NCBI GenBank assembly: GCA_047602295.1
Contig: JASGHP010000001.1
Span: 1,488,001-1,552,000, forward strand
DNA: 64,000 nt
Reading direction: 5' to 3'
Source of the DNA: JACMLD01 sp047602295
GTDB lineage: Bacteria > Bacteroidota > Bacteroidia > Chitinophagales > Chitinophagaceae
Shown: positions 23,401-31,094 of the stretch, in pieces
How positions within the stretch are numbered: position 1 is the first letter of the stretch
How the letters are laid out: the number at the start of each line of letters is the position of its first letter
The notes under the pieces: generated by a model
Seen by the model: only the letters and a program-made list of their open reading frames with translations
What the model was told of the DNA's origin: nothing
The model's database searches: none
Position numbers and translations under genes: made by a program

Positions 23401-26177
23401 AAGCTACGATGACGATTACTATTGGTTCCTCAATTGTGCCAACGTTCACGCAGGTAAATGCCATTTGCAGTGGTGCGACATTGACGGCATTGCCAACTAC
23501 TTCTACTAACGGAATTACTGGAACTTGGTCACCTGCAATTAATAATACAGCAACTACTACTTACACTTTTACACCAGATCCAAATCAATGTGCAACAACA
23601 GCCACGATGACGATTACCGTTGGTTCGTCAATTGTACCAACGTTCACACAGGTAAACGCCATTTGTAGCGGTGCTACATTGACGGCATTGCCAACTACTT
23701 CTACTAACGGAATTACTGGCACTTGGTCACCTGCATTGGATAATACTGCAACTACCACTTATACTTTTACGCCAGATCCAAATCAATGCGCAACAACAGC
23801 CACGATGACGATCACCGTTGGTTCGTCAATTGTACCAACCTTCACGCAGGTAAATGCTATTTGCAGTGGTTCAGCTTTGACTGCATTGCCAACCACATCA
23901 AATAACGGAATCTCTGGTACATGGTCTCCTGCATTGGATAATACAGCGACCACTACTTATACTTTTACACCAGATGCAAATCAATGTGCAACAACAGCCA
24001 CGATGACGATTGCCGTTGGTTCGTCAATTGTACCAACGTTCACACAGGTAAACGCCATTTGCAGTGGAGCTACATTGACGGCATTGTCAACTACTTCTAT
24101 TAACGGAATTACTGGCACTTGGTCACCTGCATTGGATAATACTGCAACCACCACATATACTTTTACGCCAGATCCAAATCAATGCGCAACAACTGCAACG
24201 ATGACGATTTCTGTCAATGCGCTGCCCGTTTATGTGGATGTAACCACAAGTTGTACAGGCTCAATATTAAATAGTGTAACAGTGAACGCAACTGTAAGCA
24301 CAGGGATGTTAGAGTATGCAGTTGATGCTGGCAATTACCAAAGCAGCAATATTTTCAATGGTCTTGCAACCGGCCTTCACAATTTTTCTATAAGAACGCA
24401 GGGAACAACTTGCGTTGTTAGTTCCGGTTCTCAAACAATCATTTGTTCATGCCCGGTTATCAGCAACAATACAATTGCAGCTGATCAAAATATTTGCAGT
24501 GGAGAAACAGCGGCAACCATAACCGGCTCGGCGGCAACAGCAATACCTGCAGCAACAGTTTTTTATCAATGGCAATCAAGCGCAGATGGAAACAATTGGA
24601 CTGATATTGCAGGAGAAACCTTAAAAGATTATTCACCGGCTACAGCAATAACGCAAACGAGGTATTACAGGCGTATGGTAAAAATGACTGGTTGTCCTGA
24701 TGTGTCAAGTAATACTGTAACCATTAACGCTAATCAACAACAGCAGATTATAATTAGCTGTGGTGTCAATACATATACCAGCGTGCAGTTTAACTGGAAC
24801 GCAATTGCTGGTGTAACGAGCTATAATTATAGCTACTCTATAAATAATGGCGCTGCTATTAATGGCTCATCCAATTCAGCTACAGTAAATATTACACAGC
24901 TTAATCCGAATGATGCAGTTAATATTACTGTTACCGCAGTTGGTGGCAATTGTGTCTTGCCTGCAACCGGCAATTGTTCAGCGGCCAGTTGCCCGGTTAT
25001 ATCTGGTAACAGCATTGGCACAAATCAAACAATTTGCGATGGCAATGGATCACAATTGCTCACAGGCTCAACACCGGTAATATTGCCTGCAACCTCTTAT
25101 TTCTATCGATGGCAGTCTTCAACCGATGGCTCCACCTGGACTGATCTTCCCGGCGCAACATCGAAAGATTTTACACCTGCAGTTTTGCATCAGACAACAT
25201 CTTTTAGGAGACTTATAAAAATAACAGGCTGTTCTGTTGATGTGAGCAACGAAGTAATGATTACAGTAAAGCAAAATATTGTACCACAATTTTCTTTTCC
25301 GCTTACCTATTGCCAGAATGATATGGCGGCAAGTTTACCTACGATATCAGACAATGGCATAGATGGAACCTGGAATCCCGCTGTAATTTCTACGATAACA
25401 GCAGGTAACACAAGCTACCAGTTCAACCCTTCTTCAGCGTTTTGTGCTGTTACGCCTGCGCCAGTAAATGTTTTGGTAAGCAGTACTGGCAAACCAACTT
25501 TCTCTCTTGCAAAGCAATACTGTCAGAATGCTATCCCTGGCTTACCTGCTATATCCGACAATGGAATAAAAGGCAGCTGGAAACCCGGCGCTATCAATGG
25601 AGTTCAGGGGATAGGAATATATACTTTTACTCCTTTGCCGGGTGAATGCTCAAAGGAAACAGCGCAACTAACCATTGCCGTTATAGGACCTTCGGCATTT
25701 ACACTTGGAAGAGATACCGGTGTTTGTTATGGTGAGCCCGTGGTGCTGCAGCCAACTACAAAGGTTTCCGGAAAATATTTGTGGCAGGATGGAAGTACAG
25801 GGCAAAGTTTTTCAGTACAGCATTCCGGAAATTATTTTCTTACTATCGACAATGGTTGCGCCAGTTTTACAGACAGTATTAATGTAAAGGTGCAGGATAA
25901 TTGCCAGTTGTTGATGCCAACAGCGTTTACTCCAAACGGTGATGGTAATGACGATATATTCCGCGTGAAATATCCGTTTCCGGTAAAAGAATTTTTGTTT
26001 ACAGTGTATAGCCGCTGGGGGCAGAAAATTTTCGAGACCAATAATATACGCACGGGCTGGGATGGAACTTTCAAAGGCCAACCGCAGCCTGCTGGCGGAT
26101 TTGCGTGGAAAATAAATGCAATTGATGCAAACGGTACTAAGTTGTCTGTAAATGGAGTTGTTTTATTGCTGCGTTAA
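17418..26177 (+). CDS. Giant repetitive surface protein with gliding motility-associated C-terminal domain
   Basis: About 2,919 residues from the ATG at 17418, which starts a signal peptide (MFFVCAILFLYSKSIFAQ); a GTG at 17385 would add 11 residues. Most of the protein is about 25 copies of a 66-residue Thr-rich beta unit (PTFTQV..ICSG..L..LPTTS.NGI.GTWSPA.NNTATTTYTFTP..QCATTATMTI), each with two cysteines that could form a disulfide. A carbohydrate-binding-like domain of about 150 residues follows copy 2, and PLPVYNDL / CPVISNN...YQWQSSADGS Ig-like pairs interrupt the array four times; an FnIII-like segment follows. The last about 85 residues (MPTAFTPNGDGNDDIF, VYSRWGQKIFE, WDGTFKGQPQPAGGFAW) are the CHU_C/gliding motility-associated type that directs T9SS secretion. 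It is probably a surface adhesin. Confidence 0.9.
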   Translation: MFFVCAILFLYSKSIFAQIPTTSFSEVAITNLGVASNAAAPNSGVAFTDSTGSSTSMVNVSPKITASFTQIAPITSCATLVALPTISTHNITGTWPPAFNNTDTTIYTFTPESAQCANTTTMSVRVNTAITPIFAQIQPICSGTTLAPLPTTSTNGISGTWSPALNNTTTTTYTFTPSTGQGASSTTMTIFVNPANSLFCNIPSCPIGTNNGFELPVIPTWTFVYAPVPDWTNKTEPVIGLDVWPSGFTTVPNGVGVTPYEGKQFIEINANYYDTVYKTFTAMAGQQLAVGFAHRGSWGVDVMNVLISPSLSGPYTVLGTYSDDNTAWGYHTTPNYTIPSNGNYYLMFATVSAAGGNPAIGNLLDAVNPVLSTTPTFTQVAPICIGSALASLPTTSNNGITGTWSPALNNTATTTYSFTPAAGQCATTATMTIKVNQKLTPTFTQVAAICNGATIAALPTTSNNGITGTWSPALNNTATTTYTFTPSAGQCATTATMTITVNPNVTPTFTQAASICIWDVPVLPTTSNNGITGTWTFLGNSTSVDCYFAPTPGLCATGIVMTIPLNLPVTPTFTQVAAICSGAPLSSLPTTSNNGITGTWSPALNNSATTTYTFTPSPGQCARNATMTITVNPIITPTFTQVAAICNGATLAALPTTSNNGISGTWSPAINNTATTTYTFTPSIGQCATTATMTITVNSNVTPTFTQVAPICSSVTFFSLPTTSNNGITGAWSPAINNTTTTTYTFTPANGQCASLTTMTILVNPNVTPTFTQVTPICKGAALAALPTTSNNGISGTWSPAINNTATTTYTFTPSIGQCATTTTMTITVNSNVTPTFTQVAAICNGATLAALSTTSINGITGTWSPAINNTTTTTYTFTPSAGQCATTTTMTIAVNSNVTPTFTQVAAICNGATLAALSTTSINGIIGTWSPAINNTATTTYTFTPSVGQCATTTTMTITVNSGVTPTFTQVAAICSGGTLTSLPTTSNNGITGTWSPALNNTATTNYTFTPTAGQCANTASMTITVNPTITPIFNQVAAICSGGTLTSLPTTSNNGITGTWSPALNNTATTTYTFTPTANQCANTASMTITVKPLPVYNDLSINCTGATLNSVTVNATASAGVLEYSVDGGAYQTSNIFTGLSTGSHTFSIQVQGTGCVVSSGAQTISCSCPVISNNIISADQAICSGETPMTLTGSSITIAPVTVFAYQWQSSTDASNWTDITGATTKDYAPLSLIQTTYYRRLIKIAGCADVAGVNIKITVNPIVTPTFTQVSAVCSGGTLAALPTKSNNGITGSWSPVLNNTVTTTYTFIPDPNQCATTATMTIAVGSLVTPTFTQINAICSGATLAALPTTSNNGIAGTWSPAINNTTTTTYTFTPTAGQCATTATMTITVGSPVTPAFTQVSAICSGAILAALPTTSTNGIAGSWSPAINNNTTTTYTFTPNPNQCASITTMTISVNPLPVYNDLTISCTGATLNSVTVNATTNTGILEYSVDGGMYQTNNLFTGLPTGSHTFSIRIQGTSCAVSSGAQTISCSCPVISNNTISADQNICTGGTAVTITGSTVTVTPATSSTYQWQSSADGSTWNDITGEASKDYMPGALTQTTFYRRLVKLAGCPDAISNKVTIKVNPLPVYNDLTVSCAGATLNSITVNATTSLGVLEYSVDGGVYQTSNLFTGLPTGSHTFSIRVQGTSCAVSSGAQTISCSCPVISNNTISADQNICIGGTAVAITGSTATITPTTSSTYQWQSSADGSTWNDITGEVSKDYMPGALTQTTYYRRIVKLIGCPDAASNKVTIAVSSSVVPTFTQVNAICSGSALTALPTTSNNGISGTWSPALDNTATTTYTFTPDANQCATTATMTITVGSSIVPTFTQVNAICSGATLTALPTTSTNGITGTWSPAINNTATTTYTFTPDPNQCATTATMTITIGSSIVPTFTQVNAICSGATLTALPTTSTNGITGTWSPAINNTATTTYTFTPDPNQCATKATMTITIGSSIVPTFTQVNAICSGATLTALPTTSTNGITGTWSPAINNTATTTYTFTPDPNQCATTATMTITVGSSIVPTFTQVNAICSGATLTALPTTSTNGITGTWSPALDNTATTTYTFTPDPNQCATTATMTITVGSSIVPTFTQVNAICSGSALTALPTTSNNGISGTWSPALDNTATTTYTFTPDANQCATTATMTIAVGSSIVPTFTQVNAICSGATLTALSTTSINGITGTWSPALDNTATTTYTFTPDPNQCATTATMTISVNALPVYVDVTTSCTGSILNSVTVNATVSTGMLEYAVDAGNYQSSNIFNGLATGLHNFSIRTQGTTCVVSSGSQTIICSCPVISNNTIAADQNICSGETAATITGSAATAIPAATVFYQWQSSADGNNWTDIAGETLKDYSPATAITQTRYYRRMVKMTGCPDVSSNTVTINANQQQQIIISCGVNTYTSVQFNWNAIAGVTSYNYSYSINNGAAINGSSNSATVNITQLNPNDAVNITVTAVGGNCVLPATGNCSAASCPVISGNSIGTNQTICDGNGSQLLTGSTPVILPATSYFYRWQSSTDGSTWTDLPGATSKDFTPAVLHQTTSFRRLIKITGCSVDVSNEVMITVKQNIVPQFSFPLTYCQNDMAASLPTISDNGIDGTWNPAVISTITAGNTSYQFNPSSAFCAVTPAPVNVLVSSTGKPTFSLAKQYCQNAIPGLPAISDNGIKGSWKPGAINGVQGIGIYTFTPLPGECSKETAQLTIAVIGPSAFTLGRDTGVCYGEPVVLQPTTKVSGKYLWQDGSTGQSFSVQHSGNYFLTIDNGCASFTDSINVKVQDNCQLLMPTAFTPNGDGNDDIFRVKYPFPVKEFLFTVYSRWGQKIFETNNIRTGWDGTFKGQPQPAGGFAWKINAIDANGTKLSVNGVVLLLR
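22842..24227 (+). repeat. Seven nearly identical 198-bp tandem units within the giant gene
   Basis: Units start at the VPTFTQVNAICSG codons about every 198 bp (66 codons). Units 1 and 6 of this block, 5 periods apart, are almost identical to each other (SALTALPTTSNNGISG..) and differ from the units between. This points to recent block duplication or gene conversion. Older, more diverged units lie at about 17610-20700 and 21220-21800. Confidence 0.85.
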
Positions 26178-26219
26178 TGAAAGGCAGCAGAAAGTAATTA
26201 TGCCGATCAATGAAAAATA

Positions 26220-26244
26220 AAAAGTCCGGCAATGCCGGACTTTT
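26220..26244. terminator. Bidirectional terminator between the giant gene and the RRM gene
   Basis: AAAAGTCCGGC and GCCGGACTTTT form a perfect 11-bp stem around AAT, with A and T tracts on both sides, between two convergent genes. Confidence 0.88.
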
Positions 26245-26275
26245 AAAAGTGTTTGTTATCGGGATAGAACGAAAA

Positions 26276-26695
26276 TTAATAATCGCTTCTCCTGTTAAAA
26301 CCACCACGGTCGCCACCGCTACGGCCACCGCCGCCGCCATAACCGCCACGGCTACCGCCGCCGCCGCCATAACCGCCACCGCCACGGCTACCACCGCCGC
26401 CGCCGCCAAAGCTGCGTTTTTTGAAACCACCACCACCGCCGCTTCCAGCAGGTTTAGGTTGAGATTCATTAACAACAATGTTACGACCGTCTACTTCGGT
26501 TTCATTTAAACCAGCAATAGCAGCCTGACCTTCAGCGTCGTTAGTCATTTCAACAAAACCGAAACCTTTGCTGCGGTTGTTGTTGAATTTGTCGGTAACA
26601 ATCTTGGCAGATACAACCGAGCCATAGGGCGTGAAGAGGTTTGTGAGATTTTCCTCAGTCAAATTCCAGCTGAGGTTTCCAACGTAAATGTTCAT
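26276..26695 (-). CDS. Glycine-rich RRM RNA-binding protein
   Basis: Small single-RRM proteins with a glycine-rich tail bind RNA and are often cold-inducible chaperones in Bacteroidota and cyanobacteria. Starting at the ATG at 26695, the 139-residue product has RNP2 (IYVGNL, residues 3-8) and RNP1 (KGFGFVEM, residues 43-50) in the standard places, then from about residue 88 a tail of Gly with regularly spaced Arg, Ser and Tyr (RGG/YGG-like), ending in RRSDY. A longer frame to 26899 is rejected because the RRM always starts close to the N-terminus and the extra 68 residues look non-coding. Cysteine-free and basic. Monocistronic. Confidence 0.93.
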   Translation of the reverse strand: MNIYVGNLSWNLTEENLTNLFTPYGSVVSAKIVTDKFNNNRSKGFGFVEMTNDAEGQAAIAGLNETEVDGRNIVVNESQPKPAGSGGGGGFKKRSFGGGGGGSRGGGGYGGGGGSRGGYGGGGGRSGGDRGGFNRRSDY

Positions 26696-26884
26696 TTTTT
26701 TACAGTTTGAGTGAAAAACAAATTTTAAGACCCTAAATGAGAACAGTGAAACATTAAACCCCGGGAACATTGGTTGAAAACGCTCAAGGCACAATGCGAA
26801 ACTGTAAAGATCATTAGGAACCAATAACGAAGATATAGAAATAATTGAGACTGGGAAAGCTTTTTGGGCAGCCTCCAAAAAAAA

Positions 26885-26912
26885 TTCCGGCCTCGCCAAA
26901 AGCGGGCCGGAA
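26885..26912 (-). terminator. Terminator of the rpsF-rpsR-rplI operon
   Basis: TTCCGGCC (26885-26892) pairs with GGCCGGAA (26905-26912), with an inner CGC/GCG; read on the minus strand it ends in a run of eight T, just after rplI. Confidence 0.88.
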
Positions 26913-26937
26913 CAGGTTATTTTTAAGATTGGTCGAC

Positions 26938-27384
26938 TTATTCAGCTCCTACCTCAAATTCAAGTTCGGTGGTTTTACCGTTACCGAAATCGATGGTGGC
27001 TTTGTAAGTACCCAATTCTTTTACTTCATCTGGGATGCTGATGCGCTTGCGGTCTATTTCGTAACCCTTCTGGTCGCGGATAGCACGGGCCAATTGTAAA
27101 GAAGTAACAGCTCCAAAGATTTTGCCGCTTGTGCCGGTTTTAGCGCCGATTTTAACCGGGCCTTCCTGCAATTTGCTGATTACCTGGTTTACTTCGGCCA
27201 GCATTTTGGCTTCTTTCTTCTGTTGCTGTTTTATTTTCTCTTCCATCTGTTTAATATTAGATGGATTAGCTTCTACTGCCAACTTGCGTGGGATTAGGAA
27301 ATTACGAGCATAACCGTTTTTTACTTTTACCAGCTCGTTTACACCGCCCAGGTTATCTACGTCCTGAATTAAAATGATTTGCAT
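26938..27384 (-). CDS. rplI: 50S ribosomal protein L9
   Basis: L9 binds domain V of 23S rRNA with its N-terminal domain and reaches out from the ribosome through a long helix. The ATG at 27384 gives the canonical N-terminus MQIILIQDVDNLGGVNELVKVKNGYARNFLIP; the longer frame up to 27444 adds 20 residues with no family resemblance. The central helix (NIKQMEEKIKQQQKKEAKMLAEV) and the C-terminal domain (GKIFGAVTSLQLARAI) follow. The product is 148 residues, the normal length. Third gene of the rpsF-rpsR-rplI operon, separated from rpsR by heptad repeats. Confidence 0.97.
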   Translation of the reverse strand: MQIILIQDVDNLGGVNELVKVKNGYARNFLIPRKLAVEANPSNIKQMEEKIKQQQKKEAKMLAEVNQVISKLQEGPVKIGAKTGTSGKIFGAVTSLQLARAIRDQKGYEIDRKRISIPDEVKELGTYKATIDFGNGKTTELEFEVGAE

Positions 27385-27478
27385 TGTTTTTTTGTTTAGT
27401 ACCCCATGGCCCAATCGGTTAAGATTCAGACTGTCTCCTGCCATGCAGCAGGATTAGGGTTGGTTACCAAATAGAGTT

Positions 27479-27553
27479 GTAAGTTTTAAGTGATAAGTTT
27501 TAAGTGCTTGTCGCAAAGGACTTATTACTTACGACTTATTACTTTCTACTTTA
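27479..27553. repeat. Inverted heptad word repeats between rpsR and rplI
   Basis: Left array GTAAGTT, TTAAGTG, ATAAGTT, TTAAGTG (27479-27506). Right array GACTTAT, TACTTAC, GACTTAT, TACTTTC, TACTTTA (27519-27553). The arms are near-perfect complements over about 26 bp with a 12-nt loop. The right array overlaps the rpsR TAG stop codon and its last codons. A hairpin this strong inside a ribosomal protein operon could alter rplI expression. Confidence 0.82.
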
Positions 27554-27812
27554 AAAGATCTGTTACGTAAGGCAAAATAGCCATCTGGCGTGCTTTTTTA
27601 ATAGCGTCAGATACTTTGCGCTGATATTTCAGCGAGTTGCCAGTGATACGACGTGGCAACAATTTACCTTGTTCGTTCAGGAATTTTTTCAGAAACTCAC
27701 CGTCTTTGTAGTCGATGTACTTGATGCCCATTTTTTTGAAACGGCAGTACTTCTTCTCACGTTTTTCGGTTTTAATAGCGGTGAGGTATTTAATTTCATT
27801 TGCTTTTGCCAT
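27546..27812 (-). CDS. rpsR: 30S ribosomal protein S18
   Basis: S18 forms a dimer with S6 on the platform of the small subunit. The 88-residue protein has the core YCRFKKMGIKYIDYKDGEFLKKFL and the C-terminal signature LLPRRITGNSLKYQRKVSDAIKKARQMAILPYV. It starts 3 bp after the rpsF stop, so the two are translationally close. It uses a TAG stop codon that lies within the heptad array that follows. Confidence 0.97.
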   Translation of the reverse strand: MAKANEIKYLTAIKTEKREKKYCRFKKMGIKYIDYKDGEFLKKFLNEQGKLLPRRITGNSLKYQRKVSDAIKKARQMAILPYVTDLLK

Positions 27813-27815
27813 GGA

Positions 27816-28172
27816 TTAAGCCCCCACTGTTTTTTCTGTTGCTGAATGTACGCCACCTCTCTTTTTTGTATTGTACTCAACGGCGTATTTGTCGAGTGCG
27901 GTAAACATGTGACGGAGCACACTCTCGTCACGAAGAAGCTGTATTTTCAGCTTCTCATTGAAGTTGGATGGCGCTTTATATTCCATTACAAAGTAAAGAC
28001 CGGTAGTCTTCTTTGCAATTGGATAGGCCAGTGATTTCAGTCCCCAGGGATTTTCGTGCACAACCTCTCCGCCGTTTTCTTTCACCAGCGAAGCGTACTT
28101 TTTCTGAGCAGCTTTAAAGTCTTCTTCAGAAAGCACAGGGGTAAAAATCACCATCAATTCGTAATTGTTCAT
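27816..28172 (-). CDS. rpsF: 30S ribosomal protein S6
   Basis: The ATG at 28172 gives the family start MNNYELMVIFTPVLSEEDF; the longer frame to 28316 runs through the promoter and is rejected. The 118-residue product contains GLKSLAYPIAKKTTGLYFVMEYKA and the end of the ferredoxin-like fold (RDESVLRHMFTALDKYAVEY). First gene of the classic rpsF-rpsR-rplI operon; S6 and S18 assemble as a heterodimer. A textbook promoter lies 38-70 bp upstream. Confidence 0.97.
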   Translation of the reverse strand: MNNYELMVIFTPVLSEEDFKAAQKKYASLVKENGGEVVHENPWGLKSLAYPIAKKTTGLYFVMEYKAPSNFNEKLKIQLLRDESVLRHMFTALDKYAVEYNTKKRGGVHSATEKTVGA

Positions 28173-28210
28173 TGTGACCCTGTTTTTTGGTTTAAAAATT
28201 AATTGGGGGG

Positions 28211-28241
28211 CAAAGGTAAGTGAAAGCAGGTAAGCTACAAA
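28211..28241 (-). promoter_or_regulatory. Promoter of rpsF-rpsR-rplI
   Basis: On the minus strand, TTTG (28241-28238), a 19-bp spacer and TACCTTTG (28218-28211) match the Bacteroidota promoter; transcription should start near 28203, leaving a leader of about 30 nt. Confidence 0.85.
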
Positions 28242-28336
28242 GGGTTGCCAGAAGAATTTTGAGCATTTTTTGGGTCTGGAATTGCCTGTTTGCAAGGGTT
28301 TTGGCCAAAAATGCATTCCACCAAAGCAACAAAAAA

Positions 28337-28354
28337 GCCCCCAATAAAGGGGGC
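28337..28354 (-). terminator. Terminator after the glycosidase gene
   Basis: GCCCCC and GGGGGC around AATAAA; on the minus strand the stem is followed by TTTTTT. It lies 23 bp after the stop of the T9SS cargo gene. Confidence 0.88.
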
Positions 28355-28376
28355 TTTAAAAAGTATGCCAGAGCAA

Positions 28377-31094
28377 TTATTGAATAACCAGTTTTTGCGT
28401 GGTTACTTTTTGCTGGCTCACCAATTTAACCGAATATAGTCCTTTTGGAAGACCAACTAGGCTAATTGATTTGTTTGCAAGGTTTTGTGTAATGATAGTC
28501 TGTTTTACCACCTGCCCATTTGTGTTTACCAGTTGCAGGTTTACCGGAGAATTAATGTTTTCCAGGCTTATGTACAGGTAGCTGCTGGCGGGGTTTGGAC
28601 TGATGCGGATGCCGGGCAGCTTGGTAAAATTTACTTTCACTACTTTGGAGTAAGTGAATTTGCCATCTTTATCCACTGGTTTCAGGCGGTAATAATTGTC
28701 GCCAATTATTGGGTTTGGATCAACCAATGAATAATCAGCAGCATAGCCTTTCGCATTCACTTGTCCAATTGTTGTAAAGCTAACACCATCAGCAGAGCGT
28801 TGTACTATGTAGACACTGCTATTGATTTCTTCTGTAGACTTCCATGTTACTTTAACTGTGTTGCCATCTGCAACCGCTGCAAAATTTTCCAGTTTTACAG
28901 GTAATGCGGAGGCTTGTGAAATGGTAAAATCTTGTTGAAGCAAACATACCCTGTTTACATCTGAATGAGTATAAGCCACTCTGATTGTCACCAATCCTTT
29001 AGGCAGAATAATAGGCAATAAAGACGAGCTGTTATAGCCAGGTTGAACGGACATGGCTACTTCTCCCGGCATCAGCACATTATTTACATATACCAATGCT
29101 TTACTGCTAGCAGCAGCCTGGCTGGTTTTCACAGAAAAATCATAATTGCCTGCTGCGGGTGAATTCAGAAAATAAGTGTCATAATTTATCTCATAGGCGT
29201 TAGAGCAAATAAACTTTGTAGCCGCGTAGTTAACCCCATAACCTACAGTTTGTGTGGCGAGGTGTGTGCCCGGAATAGATAACCCGGCTGTTATAGCTGG
29301 CGTGGTACCATTTAAAATCTGTTGCACGCCTTGGTATTTCATGTTGAGGAGAGAATCTTGCAACCAGCCCAACAGGTTCCATGTTCCGTATTGGCTTACA
29401 TAATTTCCGCCATTGCCAATATAGTACCAATTAAATTGTTTGCCTCCATTTTGATACCACTGGGTCAAATAATCGGCTGAGATTGTTTTCATGCGTGGGT
29501 CAAAATTAAGATCGGCTTTAATCTGTTGATTGTTCGGACCATAAGTGTCCGGGCCTCCTTCATAACCCATCATTTCCAGCCCGTAATAGGTAGCAATTGC
29601 AGGAGCCAGATCCATGGCCCTGTTGGCAAAAAGATCATTCTTGCTCGTTTCAAGTTGATCAAGCAGTTCTGAAACAGTTGCCGAAGTATTGTTTGCATCC
29701 GTCGGTTGAACAGTCCAGTAAGTTGCGTTGGCTATGCCCCAAAAGAAGTTTTTAGGTGCAGCATAGGTTTTGTTAAACCAATCAAGATCGTCACCGTGGT
29801 TATACGGGTATTGTCCCGCTACTACACAACGTATCCTGTTGTTGATTTGATTGGCCCCCCATGCAGTTTTAAACAAATTGGATATCTCATAAATGCGTTT
29901 TACTACCCTTCTGCTGGCCCAGGCATATTCATTCGTTTCACCATCGTTGTTTAAAGTGGAGTTACCAGCACTAACTTCTGCATTTGCAGCGTTCAGATTG
30001 TCAACAGATTGTTGAAAACCGTAACTAAAATAATTCCATACTTCATTAGAATACTCTACATATACGTTAATGTTTGGATTCAGATTATTTTTTAAAAGAG
30101 TAGCGCATTGAATTACGTAATCATCATCGGCATTGCCCGGAATATTGACCCAAATATCTTTATTCAATTGATTGGCAAATGCACAAACATCTTCCCATGC
30201 GCAGCCCACTCTTTGGTTGTTTCTGTTGTTGAGACCCGGTAATGATGGCAAATGACGGTCGGCCCATGATGTTACAGGGTTACTATTTGTCAATAACCAA
30301 TCCATAAAACGGAGCTGATTGAATTGGTTCAGGATTTTTACCATTTCGTTTCTTATTAAAGGAGGATTGGTAGTTGAATAGCCCGGGGAAATCATTTTAA
30401 GCTGGTCTATATTAACCGGATTGATAAAGTTCAGATTTATTTGAGTTCCCTTGGTTAGATCAAAATAAACATCAGCCGTAGTGGTGTTGGTGGATGCATC
30501 ATATTGTTGATTCGTAACTGTAACGCCGTTATCAGCAATTCCGTCATCAGAAGTTACCGTAGCCTGCCCTTTGAAGCTGAGCTTGTAGGTTCCGTACATG
30601 AAGGCTTCATGTATTGGATCAACATTTGAAATAACAATAAGTCCGAAGCTTTGGCTTGGATAATAAGTGATGGAGCTATATGTGCCTGTATAGGTATCCC
30701 ACGGTCTGTTTACGGTTCCAAAGATATAGGCATGTTTCATCAAATCCACGAACCATCTTGAATGATTGTAATCTGAAATTGGAGCTAGTCCCGCTCCTAT
30801 TGGAGGATGATTCTCATCTCCATCTAATACGGGTGCTGATAACTTTGGTTGAGAATGATATTTATTTATTGGGAATGAAAATATTTTGTCACTGGTTTTT
30901 GTGTCAGAAACAGACGTTACGTTATCATGGTTAACCGTTAGTGTGTGCTTATAGCTTTGGAGAATTGTGCTGCTTGATAGGGTTGTGATGTCTGCGATTT
31001 GGGCCTTAACTGGCACAGCGAGATTTAAAAGAGTAAATATTAATACGCAAATTCCTGAAAGGGTTTTTAGAAAGTGATCAAATGTGGGGTTCAT
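28377..31094 (-). CDS. T9SS-exported glycoside hydrolase-like protein (clan GH-A fold suspected)
   Basis: The 905-residue protein has a signal peptide (cut after VPVKAQ, about residue 32). The region of about residues 225-620 looks like a TIM-barrel glycosidase: NVYVEYSNEVWNYF with the Asn-Glu pair (Glu near 350) is a typical acid/base, and MMGYEGGPDTYG (Glu near 511) could hold the nucleophile. Before it lies a beta-rich domain, after it a beta-sandwich (DFSVKTSQAAASSKALVYVNNV). An FnIII-like module and a T9SS type A sorting domain (SPNPASSYLYI, GLYSVKLVSQQKVTTQKLVIQ) end the protein. The family and substrate (perhaps a plant or microbial beta-glucan) are not fixed. The last about 150 residues match the neighbouring cargo protein. 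Confidence 0.7.
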   Translation of the reverse strand: MNPTFDHFLKTLSGICVLIFTLLNLAVPVKAQIADITTLSSSTILQSYKHTLTVNHDNVTSVSDTKTSDKIFSFPINKYHSQPKLSAPVLDGDENHPPIGAGLAPISDYNHSRWFVDLMKHAYIFGTVNRPWDTYTGTYSSITYYPSQSFGLIVISNVDPIHEAFMYGTYKLSFKGQATVTSDDGIADNGVTVTNQQYDASTNTTTADVYFDLTKGTQINLNFINPVNIDQLKMISPGYSTTNPPLIRNEMVKILNQFNQLRFMDWLLTNSNPVTSWADRHLPSLPGLNNRNNQRVGCAWEDVCAFANQLNKDIWVNIPGNADDDYVIQCATLLKNNLNPNINVYVEYSNEVWNYFSYGFQQSVDNLNAANAEVSAGNSTLNNDGETNEYAWASRRVVKRIYEISNLFKTAWGANQINNRIRCVVAGQYPYNHGDDLDWFNKTYAAPKNFFWGIANATYWTVQPTDANNTSATVSELLDQLETSKNDLFANRAMDLAPAIATYYGLEMMGYEGGPDTYGPNNQQIKADLNFDPRMKTISADYLTQWYQNGGKQFNWYYIGNGGNYVSQYGTWNLLGWLQDSLLNMKYQGVQQILNGTTPAITAGLSIPGTHLATQTVGYGVNYAATKFICSNAYEINYDTYFLNSPAAGNYDFSVKTSQAAASSKALVYVNNVLMPGEVAMSVQPGYNSSSLLPIILPKGLVTIRVAYTHSDVNRVCLLQQDFTISQASALPVKLENFAAVADGNTVKVTWKSTEEINSSVYIVQRSADGVSFTTIGQVNAKGYAADYSLVDPNPIIGDNYYRLKPVDKDGKFTYSKVVKVNFTKLPGIRISPNPASSYLYISLENINSPVNLQLVNTNGQVVKQTIITQNLANKSISLVGLPKGLYSVKLVSQQKVTTQKLVIQ
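28548..28856 (-). repeat. Copy 1 of a 309-bp near-identical T9SS C-terminal module
   Basis: Aligned by eye without gaps to 31756-32064, with about 11 differences (about 96% identity). It encodes the STEEINSSVYIVQRSADG...PNPASSYLYI segment. Identity drops abruptly on both sides. Confidence 0.88.

Noticed and set aside
17605..25700. Regular repeats considered as a CRISPR array
   Set aside because: The 198-bp units are in-frame protein repeats without spacers, and no cas genes are present.
26696..26899. 68-residue extension of the RRM protein
   Set aside because: Not similar to any RRM protein N-terminus and overlaps the probable promoter.
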